Shown here piece by piece: positions 9,601-17,502 of a DNA stretch of 64,000 bases. The number at the start of each line of letters is the position of its first letter. Position 1 is the stretch's first letter. Origin of the DNA: a virus; the IMG/VR virus record IMGVR_UViG_3300047678_000239, positions 33,159-97,158 of that record. One strand, written 5' to 3'. The translations under genes were made by a program, and so were the position numbers. The notes under the pieces were generated by a model, which saw only the letters and a program-made list of their open reading frames with translations, was not told the origin of the DNA and did no database searches.

Positions 9601-10201
9601 ACGAAATGTTTACCGACGATGAAATTGAACTTACGTTAAACGTTATTGAAGCTAAAGACTGAGAAATCGATGAGGATAAAATCGTATTAGCTGTAGAAAA
9701 CGAAGATGATAGAAGTTCATTAGCCGAAGAAAACGAAGAAGAATTTCCGGTGAACGTCGATGAAAACGACGATGAGACAGCCTCCACAGTCGTTACCAAG
9801 GACGAAGACACATTTTGAATCGAAGAATTAAACGACTGAGTGGCAAAATTCAACGACGCTGACGTAGCGTTTATAGAAGAGTAAACATTGGCAAGGTTTG
9901 TTGTAAACGATGCTGAAGTTGATACAAAGCTAGCAGATATTAATGCCGTGGCAAATTGAATATTTTGATTTGACGAAGACAACGCTTCTACCGAACCAGT
10001 CAATGCTGCAATTGAGCTGGTCATTGCGTTTATCAAAGGAACATTTACTGTGTATGGGAGACTTGTCCAGGTTCTAACTCCATCACCGAATTTTATGTTC
10101 TGTGTGTCGGTTTCAATACCTTGTTCTCCAAGACGCAATATCGGATTGACAAAAATCCATTCTGCTGCTGTTCCTCTACGAACTTGAATTGTCATTCCCA
10201 T
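3602..10201 (-). CDS. Giant Ser/Thr-rich tail fibre with 18-residue repeats, Thr-Pro linker and Ig-like tip
   Basis: A 2199-residue structural protein. Residues 3-50 resemble the Mtd N-terminal fold of phage receptor-binding proteins (IQVRRGTAAEW, then GEQGIETDTQNIKFGDG). From about residue 80 to 1780 the chain is an almost uninterrupted array of 18-residue units of the type SSSLAASIxTLxxTVxxN, with hydrophobic residues at positions 4, 8, 11 and 15. A segment near 1785-1875 (ending IDASKINAGTVNVS) resembles the C-terminal part of phage J-type tail tip proteins. A Thr-Pro linker follows (about 2044-2098), then a Cys-containing Ig/PKD-like domain with APYTYLW. The ATG overlaps the stop of the upstream gene (TAATG). 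The protein is likely trimeric and long enough to be a major host-contact fibre. The Ser/Thr content makes O-glycosylation plausible. Confidence 0.85.
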   Translation of the reverse strand: MGMTIQVRRGTAAEWIFVNPILRLGEQGIETDTQNIKFGDGVRTWTSLPYTVNVPLINAMTSSIAALTGSVEALSSSNQNIQFATALISASFVSTSASFTTNLANVYSSINATSASLNFATQSFNSSIQNVSSSLVTTVEAVSSSFSSTFTGNSSSFSSANELLSSSFSTANTILSSSISQSLASITFNVSSISSSVNISLASLSSSLTVTNSAISSSTSAAVTSLSASDSTARTSLSSSLTATSLAVSSSTSIASTAISSSLSSVSINSTETSASLVTISSSLATGLSVLGAAAGASASLLTTVSSSLTAITTTTSSSLSIVSSSLSRLSGSVIIQSSSLLNQSASISTVQGTIITNSSSFAGRADSISATTTTTSASLAASMTTMQGVFTTQSASLALQITLLSGSFSTNSGSIETQVLNIQQQLTDTSSSLASQFNNLSSRVTTDSSSLAASITSTNSTQTTFSQSMALKTDNINSSYLAASASLSSSVGSLTTTITNNSSSIAAVFTSLNSSYLAASSSLSSSVGSLITTDTNNSSSMALRVTTLNSSYTTASSSFSSSIGSLSTTITTNSASVALVVSNLNTSYTAASSSFSSSIGSLTTSVTTNSSSIALVVSNLNSSYLAASSSLSSSINTLSSTIATNSSSAAIVVTSLNSSFTAASSSFSSSIGNLSTTVTTNSSSIASVFTSLNSSYQAASSSFSSSIGTLATTDTNNSSSMAARVTTLNSSYVAASASFSSSVGSLTTTITTNSASVALTVTNLNSSYVAASASFSSSVGSLTTTITNNSSSIAAVVSNLNSSYTTASSSFSSSIGGLSTAISTNSSSIALSVTTLNSSYLASSSSFSSSIGNLSTTISTNSSSIALRVSTLSASYIGLDSASISANITNVQLAQTTASSSLAGRIDTLSSTQTTNSSSLAASITTVSLAATTASSSAASRLDGVASTATSNSSSLAASIVTTNTTLTITSSSLATRITSTSGSLVNASSSLAASIVSLSSTVITNSSSVAVREDSLASSIALASSSLSSSIGVTQGTITTVSQSFAVSETALRSSVTANSSSAAAVITTLQATVTTNSSSAATRLDTLASSITTASSSLAASITTTQGTVVSNSSSLAQSISTLSSSTAIASASFVSSIISVQGSLTTTSSSLAGRVDSLSASTTSASASLAASIVTTQAAATTLSSSVSTRITTLSANAISDSSSFSSLITTQAGTIASNSSSAATVATTLSASVVTNSSSLAASITTVNSAVVTNSASFTTTVNALTSTVNNNAATVSTLNSTVTTNSSSAAARMDTISSNVTTNSSSLAASITTVSLAATTASSSAAGRLDSISATYTSGSASLAASIVTTQGTITTVSQSFATSETAIRSTATSNSSSFSSAITTTNTTATSTSQSLAGRIDTLSSTVVTNSASFSSSLAITNATVTNVSSSFAVSETAIRSAATTNSASFSSALTTTNSTVVSNSSSAALRMDVISSTYTSGSASLASSIVTTQGTITTVSQSFSTSETALRSSVTTNSSSFSSNLTSTNVTVASNSSSLAGTITTVSASATTASASLAAGIVTANSTIISNSASFAVSETAIRSTATSNSSSLAASIVTLGATVTSNSSSFAISETAIRSSVTTNSSSFSSAITSTNSTISSNSSSFATTITSLSSTVNNNSASMATIANTVVSNSSSAATRMDTINSSVVNNSSSFSSTFTTLKGTVTTNSSSEASRMDTMTATATSNSSSLASTITTLQGTVVSNSSSAAQSISTVSAVANNASASVSVTSTAVATLSGSVASEYVLNVTAGNRVAGFRLTNAGGAGSASAFVIQVDKFQIVNASGTQNTAPFTVDGAGVYMDQAYIRNIDASKINAGTVNVSLVLNAATINAGNVFGSAINGGQLVVTNGGNVNLAYSNFEQNPTGSVDQGGIGFEIGGLQTSYTQFPTWIDFHSTNRLLDGESRILRRAGKDGHFDFIQSGTGSFRFYSNSAFSSSGVFSGSVERFRITTTGVSIDGGTTLIGSNSTGNRFISTSAPSGGSDGDIWYQYSVVPATPTPTPTATPTPTPTPGAPTPTPTPTPTSTPGPTPTPTPTPTPTPTPTPTPVPLSVTLNQSSLFAGCYTAGGYCENDTASVTATPHNGVAPYTYLWTGPAVSPTSATTKFRVGISCRDDYTIPVEVTVTDANNNIATVGIDIIVQDSYNGLCL
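3903..4071 (-). repeat. Thr-Pro-encoding minisatellite in giant fibre gene
   Basis: A short-period repeat (units such as GGTGTTGGAGTAGGC on the plus strand) encoding alternating Thr-Pro on the minus strand. Similar tracts occur in three other fibre genes in the window and could support recombination between them. Confidence 0.8.
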
Positions 10202-11805
10202 TATGGGGTTCCTCCGTCAATTAAAATATCTCCGATAACAGTTCCTACCAACTGCTCTGTCCATCCTTGAGGGTCGGCATATAAATGAGTTTTGATGGGT
10301 TCTGCACAATAACTTCCAACCGAATCAAATAATTCTCCTATTATTTCAATTTTTTCATTTTGAAGAAGTGGAGTAAATGGAATATCAACGATAAAAGAAT
10401 CCAATGCGTAATTAATGTCCTTGTAGGCCTTCATAGAAACGTTTGCTATAGCAATTGTATTGATTCTCTTTGGAACAATAATCACTGTTCCAAACATTGT
10501 TTTATTTGCGTAAAATTTGTTGATATAAGTTCCGTTATATGTAGTTGCTGTATCCTTGTCTAGTTCGCCAAGAAGTAATTTTTGAGTAGACCCCTGTATA
10601 GTCGTGGTCACAAAATATATCGAAACTTTGTAATCAGAGTCTATTGGTTTGATGTTTGCCCAATCGATAGAAAATTGATACAAGGTGTTCTTCAAAAGTT
10701 TCAGAGGATTGCTGTTTAATATGGCTCCGTTGTTCACAACTTCGATTGAGCTCGTATATGGCAACAATCTTGGGCTAGCAACTGAACAACTATAATACGT
10801 ATTTGGTTCTTTTTCAAAGTTTGGAAATAGCTGTGGAGAAGTATACCAGGCGGAGCTTGTTATGTAGGTGTTTGGAACGTATGTGGAATTTCGTCCAACT
10901 TCTCCAGAATTTTCTTTATAGATGACGTAGGCAGTCTCCGAATCATTTGCAGCACCGGCCGTGTTCAATGTTATTGAATCAATCAATATGGTTGGTGTGT
11001 GGGTATAAGTTAATCCACTTGACGCTAGCCAATAGGTTTGAGCGTGTAAGGATGTATAAAACTTTCCACCATTGATGAAATCTACATTTGCGTTGTTTGT
11101 CAAAAACAACTCTTTTGGTTCAACCCTTCCTGTAGCCATTGTAACAAAACTTTCAGGAGTATTTGAACTCCTCTTCAATATCCTGAATGTGTCGGGAGAA
11201 GAAGACACCTTTAGATTTTTGAAAGTTAGGGATACCAGCGAACTAACTCTCAACGAATTGGTCATTAACGATGTATCAATTCTTGGAGAATGAACTATCT
11301 CATAAGAACCGTTCTTAATATTCGTAACATAATACTCTTCAAAATTTTCAAAATATGGAGAGTCTTCCCTCTTAGCTCCAGTTTCCAGAGAAACATTTGA
11401 AATTACAATTGGTTTGTCAATTCTTAATGAAGTAGATGTGTTTACTTCTTTGATTTTTGCAATAAAATCTGTGTTTGTTGTTCCAACAAACGTGCTTGAT
11501 TTTCCATTTTTACTTGCATAAGAAAGAGAATCAATATCAAGATTGGAAAAACGAATCAACGCTCCAACCATTGAGGACGAAAAAGAAGCACCTGATTTAG
11601 AGAAAATCGAATATTCAGTGTTGGCCGGCGCTGAACTTATTTTAGTTCCGTGTGTTGGATTCACCGCAACACCATAAAAACTTCCAGACTCAAGTTTATT
11701 GCCGCACAACGGTCTGTGCATCAATGAATAGATTCTCGACTCAACCGATAGTTCGGGAGGGTCAAAAATGCTTATGCTGGATTGAATTTCACCTATATTT
11801 GCCAT
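10201..11805 (-). CDS. Hypothetical tail/fibre-associated structural protein
   Basis: A 534-residue protein whose stop codon overlaps the start of the giant fibre gene (TAATG), so the two are translationally coupled. It has no signal peptide or membrane helices. The chain is rich in Ser, Thr, Asn and aromatic residues with alternating beta-type patterns, as in virion proteins. A late-type box lies about 17 bases upstream. Likely roles are a fibre adaptor, a baseplate-proximal fibre segment or a fibre partner; no named family is recognised. Confidence 0.65.
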   Translation of the reverse strand: MANIGEIQSSISIFDPPELSVESRIYSLMHRPLCGNKLESGSFYGVAVNPTHGTKISSAPANTEYSIFSKSGASFSSSMVGALIRFSNLDIDSLSYASKNGKSSTFVGTTNTDFIAKIKEVNTSTSLRIDKPIVISNVSLETGAKREDSPYFENFEEYYVTNIKNGSYEIVHSPRIDTSLMTNSLRVSSLVSLTFKNLKVSSSPDTFRILKRSSNTPESFVTMATGRVEPKELFLTNNANVDFINGGKFYTSLHAQTYWLASSGLTYTHTPTILIDSITLNTAGAANDSETAYVIYKENSGEVGRNSTYVPNTYITSSAWYTSPQLFPNFEKEPNTYYSCSVASPRLLPYTSSIEVVNNGAILNSNPLKLLKNTLYQFSIDWANIKPIDSDYKVSIYFVTTTIQGSTQKLLLGELDKDTATTYNGTYINKFYANKTMFGTVIIVPKRINTIAIANVSMKAYKDINYALDSFIVDIPFTPLLQNEKIEIIGELFDSVGSYCAEPIKTHLYADPQGWTEQLVGTVIGDILIDGGTP

Positions 11806-11821
11806 AGTATATACTACTATG

Positions 11822-11831
11822 GTATAAATAT
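11822..11831 (-). promoter_or_regulatory. Late-type box GATATTTATA
   Basis: Reads GATATTTATACC on the coding strand, about 17 bases upstream of the ATG at 11805. It belongs to the recurring late-type box family. Confidence 0.5.
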
Positions 11832-11884
11832 CGGTTACTTTGAGTTATCAATCTTGGAGAATCCGTTTTCCTTGGTAATCTATA

Positions 11885-12651
11885 TCAATACTCTTTTAGT
11901 TCTCCAGACTTTTCATTATACCGCAAAAATTTGCATTTTAGCAAAGATTTTATATTGTCCATTCGTTTCACATCTTTTTGTCTCAACTCATTTCTAACAT
12001 AATGTCTGGGTTCATCATATTCTACAACAATATTTTTGATTGGCTCGTAGTAATCAAGCGAATATCCAAACTCTGTCAAGACATATTGAATTCCATTTTT
12101 TCCATAAAAAATTCCATTCCAATCAAACTCCATTTCCATTTTAGTAAAATATTCGGATTCATTTTTTACCAACGTTAGCTCCACCTTTCAACAAGGCTCG
12201 AGTTAATGCAGCCTTTCTCATCTTTATTTTACTTTTTTCTGAATGATTTTTGCCATAGAAAGGATTGTCTTCTCCGCATCTATAAATTCCAAACATTCCA
12301 TTTCCTTTTCCCGACATCTTCTTTTTTGTTCCGTCTGAATGTTTTCTTCCCAATTGGGAACGTGACATTCTTCGCTTAGTTTCAATTGATGGTATTCTTC
12401 CAGAATTAACACCTATAGACGCACATTTTTTGCATTTAGTATTCTTTCTTATTGCTCGAAGATAATCAATATAATATTTGTAATCAACAACCGACTGGCA
12501 CCTAGCACATTTTCTTTTTTCTAAATTTCCAATATCGCTGCATTCTATCTTCGCAAATTTTTTTCCTGTTTCTATCATAATATGCTTTAGATTTTCTTCT
12601 GTTACATTCATTTCTTTCTTCCTTTGTATGATATAATTTTTTTCTTCCCAT
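11885..12651 (-). pseudogene. Homing endonuclease (zinc ribbon, NUMOD3, Vsr-like nuclease) broken by two +1 shifts
   Basis: Three overlapping frames join into one homing-endonuclease-like protein. The first starts at ATG 12649-12651 behind an excellent Shine-Dalgarno (AAAGGAGGAAAC) with MGRKKLYHTKEER and stops at 12503. The second carries the zinc ribbon (CARC, CKKC) and NUMOD3 DNA-contact repeats (SIETKRRMSRSQLGRKHS) and stops at 12159. The third holds a Vsr/DUF559-like nuclease core (NIVVEYDEPRHY, KCKFLRYNE). Each junction falls on a run of six A residues, and removing one A at each restores a single reading frame of about 250 codons. It lies between the fibre module and the recombination nuclease gene. 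Either it is decaying, or the A-run lengths are miscalled, or both sites are recoded. Confidence 0.7.
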
Positions 12652-12661
12652 GTTTCCTCCT

Positions 12662-12675
12662 TTATAAGTATAAAT
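12662..12675 (-). promoter_or_regulatory. Late-type box upstream of broken homing endonuclease
   Basis: Reads ACATTTATACTTATAAAG on the coding strand, running directly into the AAAGGAGG ribosome binding site before the ATG at 12651. It is a variant of the recurring box. Confidence 0.4.
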
Positions 12676-12699
12676 GTAATAACATAAAAGTAACGACAA

Positions 12700-15600
12700 T
12701 CAAATATTTATGTAAGAAAATCCGTCTTTTTTTGTTATTTCTAGTTGCTTTCCAACCATGTCTCTCATCACATCCAAGTGACTTATTATAATAACAAACT
12801 CAAAGGTTGTTTTCATGTAACTGAAAAAGGCGGCCATCATTGGCATATTAGTGGAATCCAATGCCGACATCCCTTCATCTATCACCATGAAGTTCGCTCT
12901 CGGTAGATTGCTTACGTTAATAAGAGCAACTCTTAAAGCTAACGAAGCAATAAATTTTTCCATACCTGAACACAATTCAAGAGGCCATTTCTTATCTTCG
13001 TAATTGATATATACGTTAACGTTCTTTCCGTCCGTTTCAATTGACATTCCAAAGTCTACAATTTGAGTCAATATGTTATTGACTTCGACTTCAATCTGAG
13101 GAATTACATCTGAAATAATTTGATAAGGAATGCCGTTTGGTCCAATTGCCTGAGAATAATATTCAAACGCGGAGAACTCATTTTCAAATAATTCAATTTC
13201 TTCAATTCGTGTTTTGATTGTTTGAATTTGGTCTGAAATTGAAGTCATTCTCGCATAATCCTTAATATATTCGTCTTCCATTTTCTTCAATACAATTGTC
13301 TTGTTCTTTAGCTCCTGATTCAAGGATTCCAATGTCAAGCGAACCGACTTGTTTACTTCGATGATTTCTTTAGATTTCTCATACAGTTCTATATCAGATT
13401 CAATTTCAGAAATTCTTGCTTTGGATTTTTCAATGGATGAAACCAAGCTGTTGAGTTTCAATTCTCTGGTGGACAGCTTATTTTCCAACACAGGCAGTTC
13501 AGCAACCAACTGGTCACGAGAAATTTTCTTCTGTCTAAACGGTTCTAATTCGGCTAATCTTACCTTGTATTCGGAAATAGATTCAATAAGCTTCTTAGCG
13601 GATTCTTTATCAGCGTTCAAACTCTCTCTCGTGGAGATAGCATCTTTAACGAAAATGTTGTCCATACAATATGAGCAATTTGGGTCATATTGATGTTTAT
13701 CGAGGTGCTCCAATTTTTTTATCTTTTCTTGGACGAGAGTCTTCAATTTCTCCATACCACGGTCAGCCTTATCCTTCATGGATAATATACTGTTTGCCTC
13801 AGCTTCTTTTTCATCAAGATTTTCCGAATTATAACCTGTTACGGAATCTTTTCTATCTTGAATCATGGATTTTAAATCGGGAATCTCAGAGCGTATTGAT
13901 TCGGACAATGCCTCATTTTGCTTAATTGTTTTTGTGAGAGTTTCTTTCTCACTGTTCAACGATTCTACATTGGCAGGAACACTCACCAAATTGACAATCT
14001 TCTTTGATTCTTCGTTGATAAGATTGGTGGTGGTTGACAACGAATCTTTTGTAGTAGTAATACTCTTCGTCAAATCAGCAAGTTTCCCTTGAAGCATGTC
14101 AATTTCATTAGCCATATCGGCTGATTTCTTTGTATTGTCTTCTTTATTGAAAGCTTTAATTGCTCCTGAAATTTCTTTGATTCTATCAGAAGAAATGAGG
14201 GCCAATTTTTCAAATAAATTCAATCCGATGAACTGTGATAGAAGTTCTTTTCTTTCCGATTGGCCCATGTCGATAAACGACCCACCGTTACCTTGAAGTG
14301 AGAGAGTGGTCAAAATAAAATCATCATAGGTTCCAACATAATCACGAATGATTTCGTTTGTGCTCCTACGAGCTTCAGCGTTAAGAGGAACCTTTTCGTC
14401 TTTTTCCATCTTGTAAAAATTAACCTCAACTTTTACATTTCCCTTCTTATCTCTGGCGCCACTTCTTTCGATAAAATAATCAACGCCATTAATTTCAAAA
14501 TTGAACTTACAACTGAAAGACATTTTTTCGGAGTTGATTATCTGAGATGCCTTAAAGGCTCTGGCAGACTTGTCAAAGATACAAAAACTCAAAGCATCCA
14601 TCAAAGATGATTTTCCACTTGCGTTTGAAGCAAATACTCCGTAAACATCGTTGAGTTTGGTAAAGTCAATTACGTTATTTTCACCATATGAGAACATGTT
14701 TGAGAATTCAAACTTCTTAGGCTTCCAACGAATATTTTTGCTCTGGTCATCCTTACTCAAATTGTCATTAAGCGTTTTGTTAATGTCAACGATGGCGTCC
14801 AAGGTAGATTCATCAATTTCTGGATATTTTTCTTTCAAGAAATCCAGTATCAAAGTGTTCTGATAATCTACATTACTTATTTGTGTCAGATTGGCAATCG
14901 ACTGAGAACTTGCTTTCTTTTGTTGAGAATCTGAGTCAACACGAACATATACCAAATCGGTTATGTCGCAGATTTTTCTTATCTCCGTCACAATCTGCTT
15001 AACCTCTGTGGCAACAGTTCCTTTGCATCTTACTCGAAGCTTTGGCTTAGCTGGAATATTGGATATGTCTGTAATCAACTTTCCATCTTCAACATCGATT
15101 GTATAATAACAATAATCGTTAGGAACTTCAACGTGAATATGTTTTCTAGTATCAACATTCCACACCGTATAACCATGTCCTTCCAAATTCTCTCCGTGAT
15201 TCTGCATAATCATAGAACCAGCGTATCGAATAATTGGCTTGTTATCTGCCGGACTGTATTTTTGTAAATCTTGTATTAAATGAATGTCGCCCAACATCGC
15301 AATGTCGTGGCCATCGAACAATGAGGTAGTGATTGTGCGATTGTTGATTTTATACCCAATCTCAGTTTCTGCATCGTGAACTGGACCGTGAAATAAGGCG
15401 ACCGTGCAATTGTATTTGTTTTTGACGCTCTTAACAACGTCCTTCATCGCCAAATATTTTGTCGAATCATCAAACACGCTCATGTTGTTTATGAGTATGT
15501 TGCCAGCTCCATATAACTTGGATTCTTTCAAATAGAACAAATTTTTGTGAGCCAAATTGTTTACAATTGGAGACAAACTATCGAGTCTCTGTGAATTGGT

Positions 15601-15903
15601 AAGAAGACAGTCATGGTTTCCGGCAATCAAAATTGTCGGTCTGAGGTCTGCCAGTGACTTCAAAAATTCGCTAGCGATTTGAATTGCTTCTGGGCTCAAG
15701 TCAACCTTGGAGTGGAAAGTATCTCCCGTATTGATGATGACGGTATTTGGCGGAGTCTTTTTGATTCCCTCATAAACTTTTTGAAACGCCTCACGATATT
15801 CCTCATGTCTTTTCGTAAGGCGGATGTGAACATCTGATAGATGCACCACACACTTAACCGTGTCAAATCCAATATCTAATTTTTCGACTGTATCAATTTC
15901 CAT
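12700..15903 (-). CDS. Fused Mre11-type nuclease and Rad50-type ATPase (gp47-gp46 fusion)
   Basis: One 1067-residue frame holds both subunits of the phage recombination nuclease. Residues 17-350 are an Mre11/SbcD metallophosphoesterase: LSDVHIR (D24, H26), NTGDTFHS (D61), AGNHDC (96-98) and LGDIHL. From about 400 the Rad50/SbcC/gp46 part begins: Walker A ASNASGKSS around 425-433, a long coiled coil, a zinc-hook CSYC near 742, the second coil, and Walker B VIDEGMSALD near 1004. In T4 these are separate proteins gp47 and gp46, which process DNA ends for recombination-dependent replication. The Walker A is unusual in having Ala where Gly is normal at two positions. The ORF is continuous; its start is 3 bases beyond the stop of the primase gene. 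Confidence 0.9.
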   Translation of the reverse strand: MEIDTVEKLDIGFDTVKCVVHLSDVHIRLTKRHEEYREAFQKVYEGIKKTPPNTVIINTGDTFHSKVDLSPEAIQIASEFLKSLADLRPTILIAGNHDCLLTNSQRLDSLSPIVNNLAHKNLFYLKESKLYGAGNILINNMSVFDDSTKYLAMKDVVKSVKNKYNCTVALFHGPVHDAETEIGYKINNRTITTSLFDGHDIAMLGDIHLIQDLQKYSPADNKPIIRYAGSMIMQNHGENLEGHGYTVWNVDTRKHIHVEVPNDYCYYTIDVEDGKLITDISNIPAKPKLRVRCKGTVATEVKQIVTEIRKICDITDLVYVRVDSDSQQKKASSQSIANLTQISNVDYQNTLILDFLKEKYPEIDESTLDAIVDINKTLNDNLSKDDQSKNIRWKPKKFEFSNMFSYGENNVIDFTKLNDVYGVFASNASGKSSLMDALSFCIFDKSARAFKASQIINSEKMSFSCKFNFEINGVDYFIERSGARDKKGNVKVEVNFYKMEKDEKVPLNAEARRSTNEIIRDYVGTYDDFILTTLSLQGNGGSFIDMGQSERKELLSQFIGLNLFEKLALISSDRIKEISGAIKAFNKEDNTKKSADMANEIDMLQGKLADLTKSITTTKDSLSTTTNLINEESKKIVNLVSVPANVESLNSEKETLTKTIKQNEALSESIRSEIPDLKSMIQDRKDSVTGYNSENLDEKEAEANSILSMKDKADRGMEKLKTLVQEKIKKLEHLDKHQYDPNCSYCMDNIFVKDAISTRESLNADKESAKKLIESISEYKVRLAELEPFRQKKISRDQLVAELPVLENKLSTRELKLNSLVSSIEKSKARISEIESDIELYEKSKEIIEVNKSVRLTLESLNQELKNKTIVLKKMEDEYIKDYARMTSISDQIQTIKTRIEEIELFENEFSAFEYYSQAIGPNGIPYQIISDVIPQIEVEVNNILTQIVDFGMSIETDGKNVNVYINYEDKKWPLELCSGMEKFIASLALRVALINVSNLPRANFMVIDEGMSALDSTNMPMMAAFFSYMKTTFEFVIIISHLDVMRDMVGKQLEITKKDGFSYINI

Positions 15904-15906
15904 GAT

Positions 15907-16848
15907 TTAGAATCCCAATCTTAATCTCATAATGCGGCTAAAGTCAAGATATTCCGTTTCTTTAATTGACTGAGTTATTTTTTGGAAACCCAACGAACCG
16001 GCGTCTTCGTCTCCCTTTATTTCAACCAATTTTGTCTTCAGCCCAATTGAAATAAGAAAATCTGCGATTTGAAGAGAATGTTTTATTGCATCCGGGTCGA
16101 GAATGATATTAACATCGGGCTTATGTTGAATTAACTCCGTCTTCAATTTTGTGCTTGGGTATGTTCCAAATAAAGGAATAACGTTTCTTTTCACCGATAT
16201 AGCATCCAAAGGCCCCTCGACCAAATTGATTGGGTAATGAAAATCCACCATATTCTCAAAACCGATTATGTCTCTTGGGGCATCGCAGTTATCATACTTC
16301 AAATACACATCATCATAATAGCTTCTTCCGGTAAAGAAATTAAGTTGATTGTTTTTATCATAAGAAGGAAAAATCAAACGATTTCTGTATCGACCTTCCG
16401 TGCAATAACCGATGTTGTGCTTCACTACATCAAATGGGGTTATGCCACGCTTTACGGCATAACGAATTGCTTCACGATATTCTCTTGAACCGTCATTGAT
16501 AGTCAAACTCTTGAATTCTTGAGGCAACGTTAAGACCTTCTCACTTTCTGTTGTTTCCTTTGGTCTATAAGATTCTTCCTTAATTCCAGTTTTTTCGAGC
16601 TCTTTAAAACTTGATTCCGGGGCATTGATTCTCTTTAAAAGATAACGAACACCATTTCCCTTTTCGTGACACACCCAACATTGCCACGGATACGGAGATT
16701 CCAAACAAATTTCCAACTTCCTTTTTCTGTGATTACAAAAAGGACAATGATACTGTAGATTATTACCCTTTCTCAGTCGCCCATTTTCTTTTAAAACCTT
16801 ATCTAGCAGGCCAGTGAGTTCGGATTGAACAAGAAGACTCATTTCCAC
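15907..16848 (-). CDS. DNA primase (T4 gp61-like / DnaG type)
   Basis: A 313-residue primase that would make RNA primers for lagging-strand synthesis. The N-terminal zinc-binding domain shows CPFC near residue 36 and CWVC about 20 residues later. The Toprim core follows: NLVEGPLDAISV with the catalytic Glu, and DPDAIKHS with the DxD-like pair, as in DnaG and gp61. It is short, like phage primases without a helicase-binding domain; no helicase lies in this window. The ATG lies downstream of a 125-base spacer containing a possible promoter (TTGACG and TATAAA). It is followed at once by the fused recombination nuclease, consistent with a replication/recombination operon. Confidence 0.8.
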   Translation of the reverse strand: MEMSLLVQSELTGLLDKVLKENGRLRKGNNLQYHCPFCNHRKRKLEICLESPYPWQCWVCHEKGNGVRYLLKRINAPESSFKELEKTGIKEESYRPKETTESEKVLTLPQEFKSLTINDGSREYREAIRYAVKRGITPFDVVKHNIGYCTEGRYRNRLIFPSYDKNNQLNFFTGRSYYDDVYLKYDNCDAPRDIIGFENMVDFHYPINLVEGPLDAISVKRNVIPLFGTYPSTKLKTELIQHKPDVNIILDPDAIKHSLQIADFLISIGLKTKLVEIKGDEDAGSLGFQKITQSIKETEYLDFSRIMRLRLGF

Positions 16849-16973
16849 GACGATACTTTATAACCACTTGACCGTCAACATAAAATAACTGTTATTATAA
16901 TGATAGTGCTTGATGGTTTGACCAATCACCAGTCAACCATACACTTCCACCATTTCAATCGTTCTAGAGACGA

Positions 16974-17477
16974 TTAAACCTTGCTCCACAAGGCAATTAC
17001 AACGGCGTCACGAACATCTTCCATTCGTTTATCTGGCTCGCCCTTCTTATTTTTAATTTCCCAAGGAGACAAATCATATAATTTGTCCATTTTCATTTTA
17101 ACAAATTCCTTTGGTTTGATTCCATCAAGTCGAGCCGCTCCCAGAACTTTTTTTCTAGCGGTTTGAGCTCCGACCAAATTTATCTTTCTTTTGAAATGGT
17201 CTTCCAAAGCGTATTCAAATACTGCGTTCCAACGAGCCAGCATAACAACAACGGTTCTACTCGATGGGCCAGCAAAACCGCTCAGAGAGCCTTCGAGATT
17301 TATATCCGCGACCTTTTCAATCAGAGGATTTTCTTGAAGTTTTCCAATGACATAAGCCGCTTTTTCACGGTTCCCTTCAATATCTTTTATATTGAAAAAA
17401 CCAGCATCCAATATCTCTTCATCTTCGGTGAAGGCGTATCCTACAGTGGTTGTGCTGGCATCTAATCCAAGATTCAT
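16974..17477 (-). CDS. RuvC-like Holliday junction resolvase
   Basis: A protein of about 167 residues with an RNase H-like fold. LGLDASTTTVGYA gives the first catalytic Asp, NLEGSL the second acidic residue, and DVRDAVVIALW near the C-terminus the last acidic pair, matching RuvC/poxvirus A22-type resolvases. T4 itself uses the unrelated endonuclease VII (gp49), so this is a replacement of that function. The frame can also be read from a TTG at 17483; I prefer the ATG at 17477. It would cut branched recombination intermediates before packaging. Confidence 0.8.
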   Translation of the reverse strand: MNLGLDASTTTVGYAFTEDEEILDAGFFNIKDIEGNREKAAYVIGKLQENPLIEKVADINLEGSLSGFAGPSSRTVVVMLARWNAVFEYALEDHFKRKINLVGAQTARKKVLGAARLDGIKPKEFVKMKMDKLYDLSPWEIKNKKGEPDKRMEDVRDAVVIALWSKV

Positions 17478-17502
17478 ATCCAATATATATGGACTAAAAA
17501 TC

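Noticed and set aside
3894-9662. Many long plus-strand frames within the giant fibre gene (for example Val-Gly repeats and Glu/Val-rich frames).
   Set aside because: They are mirror images of the Ser/Thr and Thr-Pro repeats on the minus strand; their repeat composition is an artefact of the codons used.
3602-10201. Diversity-generating retroelement, suggested by the Mtd-like N-terminus.
   Set aside because: No reverse transcriptase and no template/variable repeat pair is visible in the window.
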